The translations under genes were made by a program, and so were the position numbers. The notes beneath the pieces were generated by a model. It ran no database searches and was not told where the DNA came from. It saw only the letters and a program-made list of their open reading frames with translations. Below, piece after piece: positions 61,180-64,000 of a stretch of 64,000 nucleotides of DNA; positions within the stretch are counted from its first letter, which is position 1, and each line of letters begins with the position of its first letter. The stretch is from Candidatus Amarolinea dominans. GTDB taxonomy: Bacteria; Chloroflexota; Anaerolineae; SSC4; Amarolineaceae. The stretch is taken from positions 124,001 through 188,000 of the forward strand of contig JADJYJ010000015.1 of assembly GCA_016719785.1 (NCBI GenBank). Direction: 5' to 3'.

Positions 61180-61914
61180 TCATGGGGGCATGTAGGCGTG
61201 AAACAGCGCTTCCATTTGCCCGACGATCTCACCGAGCGGTGAATCTGCGCCGGGATAGTGTACATAACTGGCAAACGTGTCGAGCAGGATGATGGCGTTG
61301 ATGCTGGCATCTTGCACGCCCGCGGCCAGCAGGCGATTGACGAATCCACGGTTGACCATGCGGATGTCATCGTAAACCCGGGGCAGGTTTTCCAGGCTCC
61401 AATCTGGCTGTCCGCCGCGGCGGGCAATGAAGAATTGCGCCAACAGATACATCGAGGTGACACGATAGGTGGTCTCTTGCGCGGTGGCAAAGGGCAGATG
61501 AATCGCCACCATCGGCTTGAGTTTTTCCATGACAGGACAGCCACTCGTCACCATGTAAATGCCGAGCAGCGAACTGATGCCGCGTTGCAGCGGGGTTTCC
61601 TTCACGTAGTTTCTGGCCTCACTGGAGATTTCTACGACGGCCTTGTCATAGGACGCGGCGTCCTTGAAAAAATCTACGATCTCCACCAGGTTGGCGGCGA
61701 TAGGGCAGCGCGGGTGTTGCTCTGGTTTGAGGGGACAACCTGCGCATTGGTGACTGGTGAGCGCCGTCCAAGCGGGGTAGGATTCCATTGGCGTAGGGAC
61801 CACACTCAAGCTGGCCCGGTCAAGTTCCACCTTGAACTCACGTTCTGCGCCGTTTCCCAAGCTGAACCGATAGCCATAGGTAATCGTCGGTTTTTCGTCG
61901 TCGAAAGAAAACAT
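61180..61914 (-). CDS. Conserved protein of unknown function with CxxC/CP cysteine motif (244 aa)
   Basis: I do not recognise it with confidence; it resembles a DUF6901-type protein. Seen: an N-terminal beta region (ITYGYRFSLGNGAEREFKVELDR), four cysteines in CAGCPLKPEQHPRCPIA and SGCPVM that could hold a metal, and long amphipathic helices (EETPLQ.., MVAIHLPFATAQETTYRVTSMYLLAQFF). No signal peptide or membrane segment. A single gene on the minus strand, between a kinase gene and an SdrD-like gene; the conserved 'SGCP' and 'HLPFA' blocks suggest a real family. Confidence 0.7.
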   Translation of the reverse strand: MFSFDDEKPTITYGYRFSLGNGAEREFKVELDRASLSVVPTPMESYPAWTALTSHQCAGCPLKPEQHPRCPIAANLVEIVDFFKDAASYDKAVVEISSEARNYVKETPLQRGISSLLGIYMVTSGCPVMEKLKPMVAIHLPFATAQETTYRVTSMYLLAQFFIARRGGQPDWSLENLPRVYDDIRMVNRGFVNRLLAAGVQDASINAIILLDTFASYVHYPGADSPLGEIVGQMEALFHAYMPP

Positions 61915-61996
61915 GGCTGGTCCTCAATTCAGTATTCGGTCTCGATACGCATAATGACGCATGAGAAGGCCAAAAGACATTGTGTGCTGGCTTGAA

Positions 61997-62030
61997 ACAA
62001 AAAACCTCCGTGGCAACTTTGCCACGGAGG
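61997..62030 (-). terminator. Intrinsic terminator of the surface-protein gene
   Basis: AACCTCCGTGGCA and TGCCACGGAGGTT are exact inverses with a four-base loop, and on the minus strand the stem is followed by six T residues. It is about 45 bases past the stop of the SdrD-like gene, whose transcript it ends. Confidence 0.93.
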
Positions 62031-62073
62031 TTTGTCTGGCGAGCGGCGCTATGACGAACTGCGCCGCCTTGCG

Positions 62074-64000
62074 TTAGCGATGCTTACGCATGACGGGGAT
62101 GAAAACTTTACTGCTGACGGTCAGGGGGTAAGGTCCTATCAGCAGCTCATCGGGCTGAGTCTGCACCCAGTACCAGTAGGGTTGCCCGCGCACGGCGGTG
62201 GTATCGTTGATCTGATACGTGCCGCCCGCGACCGGCACCATCTGCTGCGTCACGCGCACCAGGTCTGAGCCGTCGGGGTCGGTTGAGCGGTAGATGTGGT
62301 AGCCGGCGAGGGCGCCTTCGTTGATGGCGATCCAGCGGACGACGACCACATCGCCCTGCCATTGGGCCGTGAAGCTGACGATGGTGAAGCCGGTGGGCAA
62401 CACGTAGCCGAAGTCAAGGCCGGTGCGATTCTCACCCACGGCCAGGGTGGCGTTGAGTTGACTCGGAGAGCTCAGCACCGCGGTGGGGGAGTTGAGCGTG
62501 TTGGGCATCGTCACCGTGTAGATACCGGGGGGCAGGTTGGTGACGCTGTAGAAGCCGGTGATGGTGGTGGTGCGCGTGATGATCACACCGTTGGGGCCGT
62601 AGATCGTCACCGGCGCCCCGGCGATGCCCACGGTTTCGGCGGGATCGCGGATGCCGTTACCGTTCGAGTCGAGGTAGACCACGCCGCTGAGGGAGGCGGC
62701 GCCCAGGGCGATGATCTGATCGCCGAAGTTGGCGCTGGCGGAGCCGCCGGCGGGGACGGTGACGTTGACGCTGTTGGGCGTCGTGCTCAGGAAGCCGGCC
62801 GGGTCGGTTTCACGGACGCTGTAGCTGCCGGGGGGGACGTTGAGGAAGAGGTAGGAGCCATTACCGGCGGTGGTGGTGGTGGCGATCAGGTTGTTGCCGC
62901 CGTCATACAGGCCAACGGTGACGCCGGCCAGACCGGCCTCGCTTCCCTGTTGGCTGCCGTTGCCGTTGATGTCATTGAAGACGACGCCGGAGACCGTGCC
63001 CACCTGGCGGTCGCCGAAGTTGGCTACCGCGGCGCCGCCGGCCGGGACCGACACGGAGACGTCGTTCGGCGTAGTGCTGTTGAAGCCGGTCGGGTCGGTC
63101 TCACGCACGGTGTACGCGCCCGGGGTCACGCTGCGGAAGATGTAGCTGCCGTCGCCGGCCGTGACAGTCGTAGCCACCACACTGCCTGTGCTCGGGTTGA
63201 TCAGTTGGACAGTGACGCCGGGCAGGCCGGGTTCGCCGGGGTCCTGGACGCCATTGCCATTGAGGTCATCGAAGACGACGCCGCTGACCGTGCCGATCAG
63301 TTGGTCGCCGAAGTCGGCGTGGCCGAGGCCGCCGGCTGGCACCGTCACCGGTACGTTGTTGGACGTGGTGCTCGACCAGCCGCTGGGGTCGGTCTCGCGC
63401 ACCGAGTAAGAGCCAGGTGCGACGTTGGTGAAGAGGTAGCTGCCATCGCCAGACGTGGTGGTGCTGGCAAGCAGGGCGCCGCCGCTGCTGTAGAGGCCGA
63501 CGGTGACGCCGCCCAGGCCATTCTCGCCTGGATCTTGCACGCCGTCGCCGTCGATGTCGTCGAAGACCGTGCCCGCCACACTGCCGGGCAGGTTGTCGCC
63601 GAAGTTGGCGCTGGCGCTGCCGCCGGAGGGCACACTGACACCCACATCGTTGGGCGTCGTGGAGGTGAAGCCGACGGGGTCGGTTTCGCGCACGATGTAG
63701 CTGCCGGGGGGGACGTTGAGGAAGAGGTAGGAGCCGTCGCCGGCCGTGGTCGTGGTAGCAACGACGAGGCCGGTGGTGGAGTCAATGAGCTGAACCGTCA
63801 CCCCGCCCAGGCCATTTTCGCCGGGGTCCTGGCTGCCGTTGTTGTTGGCGTCTTGATAGACGACGCCGGACACCGAGGCAGGCAGGCGGTCGCCGAAGTC
63901 GGCGCTGGCGGCGCCACCGGGGGGGACGCTGACCGGGACGATGTTGGTGGTCGTGCTGGCATAGCCGGCCGGGTCGGTCTCACGCACGGTGTAGGGGCCG
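62074..64000 (-). CDS. SdrD-B-repeat surface/secreted protein, 5' end missing
   Basis: The frame is open at the right edge, so the N-terminus lies outside the window. At least five repeats of about 78-80 residues are visible, each with VSGVVFDDxNGNGVQDPGExGLPGVTVxL and GDGSYLFxNVPPGSYxVRETDPxG, the Cna-B/SdrD-B type with Ca-binding NGNG.QD loops. A diverged sixth unit follows (LSGVVYLDSNGNGIRDPAE). The C-terminal 130 residues include an FnIII-like module (VVVVRWIAINEGALAGYHIYRSTDPDG) and end KVFIPVMRKHR. There is no LPXTG; the short 'F-I-P-V..K' tail is a feature I associate with secreted proteins of Chloroflexota. Likely adhesin or cell-envelope protein. Confidence 0.88.
   Translation of the reverse strand, partial: GPYTVRETDPAGYASTTTNIVPVSVPPGGAASADFGDRLPASVSGVVYQDANNNGSQDPGENGLGGVTVQLIDSTTGLVVATTTTAGDGSYLFLNVPPGSYIVRETDPVGFTSTTPNDVGVSVPSGGSASANFGDNLPGSVAGTVFDDIDGDGVQDPGENGLGGVTVGLYSSGGALLASTTTSGDGSYLFTNVAPGSYSVRETDPSGWSSTTSNNVPVTVPAGGLGHADFGDQLIGTVSGVVFDDLNGNGVQDPGEPGLPGVTVQLINPSTGSVVATTVTAGDGSYIFRSVTPGAYTVRETDPTGFNSTTPNDVSVSVPAGGAAVANFGDRQVGTVSGVVFNDINGNGSQQGSEAGLAGVTVGLYDGGNNLIATTTTAGNGSYLFLNVPPGSYSVRETDPAGFLSTTPNSVNVTVPAGGSASANFGDQIIALGAASLSGVVYLDSNGNGIRDPAETVGIAGAPVTIYGPNGVIITRTTTITGFYSVTNLPPGIYTVTMPNTLNSPTAVLSSPSQLNATLAVGENRTGLDFGYVLPTGFTIVSFTAQWQGDVVVVRWIAINEGALAGYHIYRSTDPDGSDLVRVTQQMVPVAGGTYQINDTTAVRGQPYWYWVQTQPDELLIGPYPLTVSSKVFIPVMRKHR

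Overview
The window is GC-rich chromosomal DNA from a bacterium, most likely a member of the Chloroflexota (Anaerolineae, Ardenticatenia or a related class). The inference rests on four things: a LysW-dependent lysine cluster, many PAS-type sensor kinases, Rpn-type nuclease-like genes, and secreted proteins ending in a short basic 'F-I-P-V..K' tail. No rRNA, tRNA or clear insertion sequence was seen, so the placement is an inference.

Layout. 1-7.1 kb (+): a truncated peptide-binding protein with a Cache-like tail, a membrane histidine kinase, a small response regulator, and a large hybrid PAS kinase split by an in-frame amber codon. Base composition rises sharply inside that last gene near 5.6 kb. 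7.2-8.3 kb: transaldolase. 8.5-15.4 kb (-): a four-gene set made of an NLR-like ATPase with 14 nearly identical TPR units (split by a one-base shift), a 90-residue protein, a nucleotidyltransferase-like protein and a weakly TIR-like protein. The NLR and the TIR-like protein share a short motif resembling RHIM-type amyloid signalling motifs. 15.7-26.9 kb (-): a lysine cluster of the alpha-aminoadipate/LysW route (homocitrate synthase, fused homoaconitase, homoisocitrate dehydrogenase, LysW, X, Y, Z, J, K), preceded by a promoter, a lysine-rich leader peptide and an attenuator. 26.9-32.1 kb (-): a YitT-type membrane protein, an Rpn-like protein and a secreted M14 carboxypeptidase. 32.2-48.8 kb (+): a long branched-chain amino acid operon, ilvB-ilvN-ilvC-leuA-glutamate synthase-leuC-leuD-leuB-HAD-cimA, with an ILV-rich leader peptide and attenuator. 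49-51 kb: a small KOW-like gene (-) and ilvD (+). 51-64 kb: an M1 peptidase, a second Rpn-like protein, an MBL hydrolase, two membrane-envelope glycosyltransfer-type genes, a 7TM sensor kinase, a cysteine-rich protein of unknown function and the C-terminal part of an SdrD-B-repeat surface protein.

The two biosynthetic operons work on parallel chemistry. Three DRE-TIM synthases (homocitrate, isopropylmalate, citramalate), two aconitase-type isomerases and two beta-decarboxylating dehydrogenases build lysine, leucine and isoleucine precursors. AHAS, KARI and DHAD complete the valine/isoleucine steps, and glutamate synthase supplies amino groups. Both operons have a consensus-like promoter with a 17-bp spacer, a leader peptide rich in the end-product amino acid, and a terminator with a mutually exclusive alternative fold.

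A second theme is heptanucleotide repeats (GGAGATC-like, AGATCAG, AAAGTGC, GGCAATC). They occupy most gaps of the lys and ilv/leu operons, lie beside a promoter, supply Shine-Dalgarno sequences and stop codons, and in one case form a 112-residue in-frame insertion in homoaconitase. Three genes carry disruptions (amber in the hybrid kinase, +1 base in the NLR, -2 bases in leuC). These may be real or may be assembly errors.
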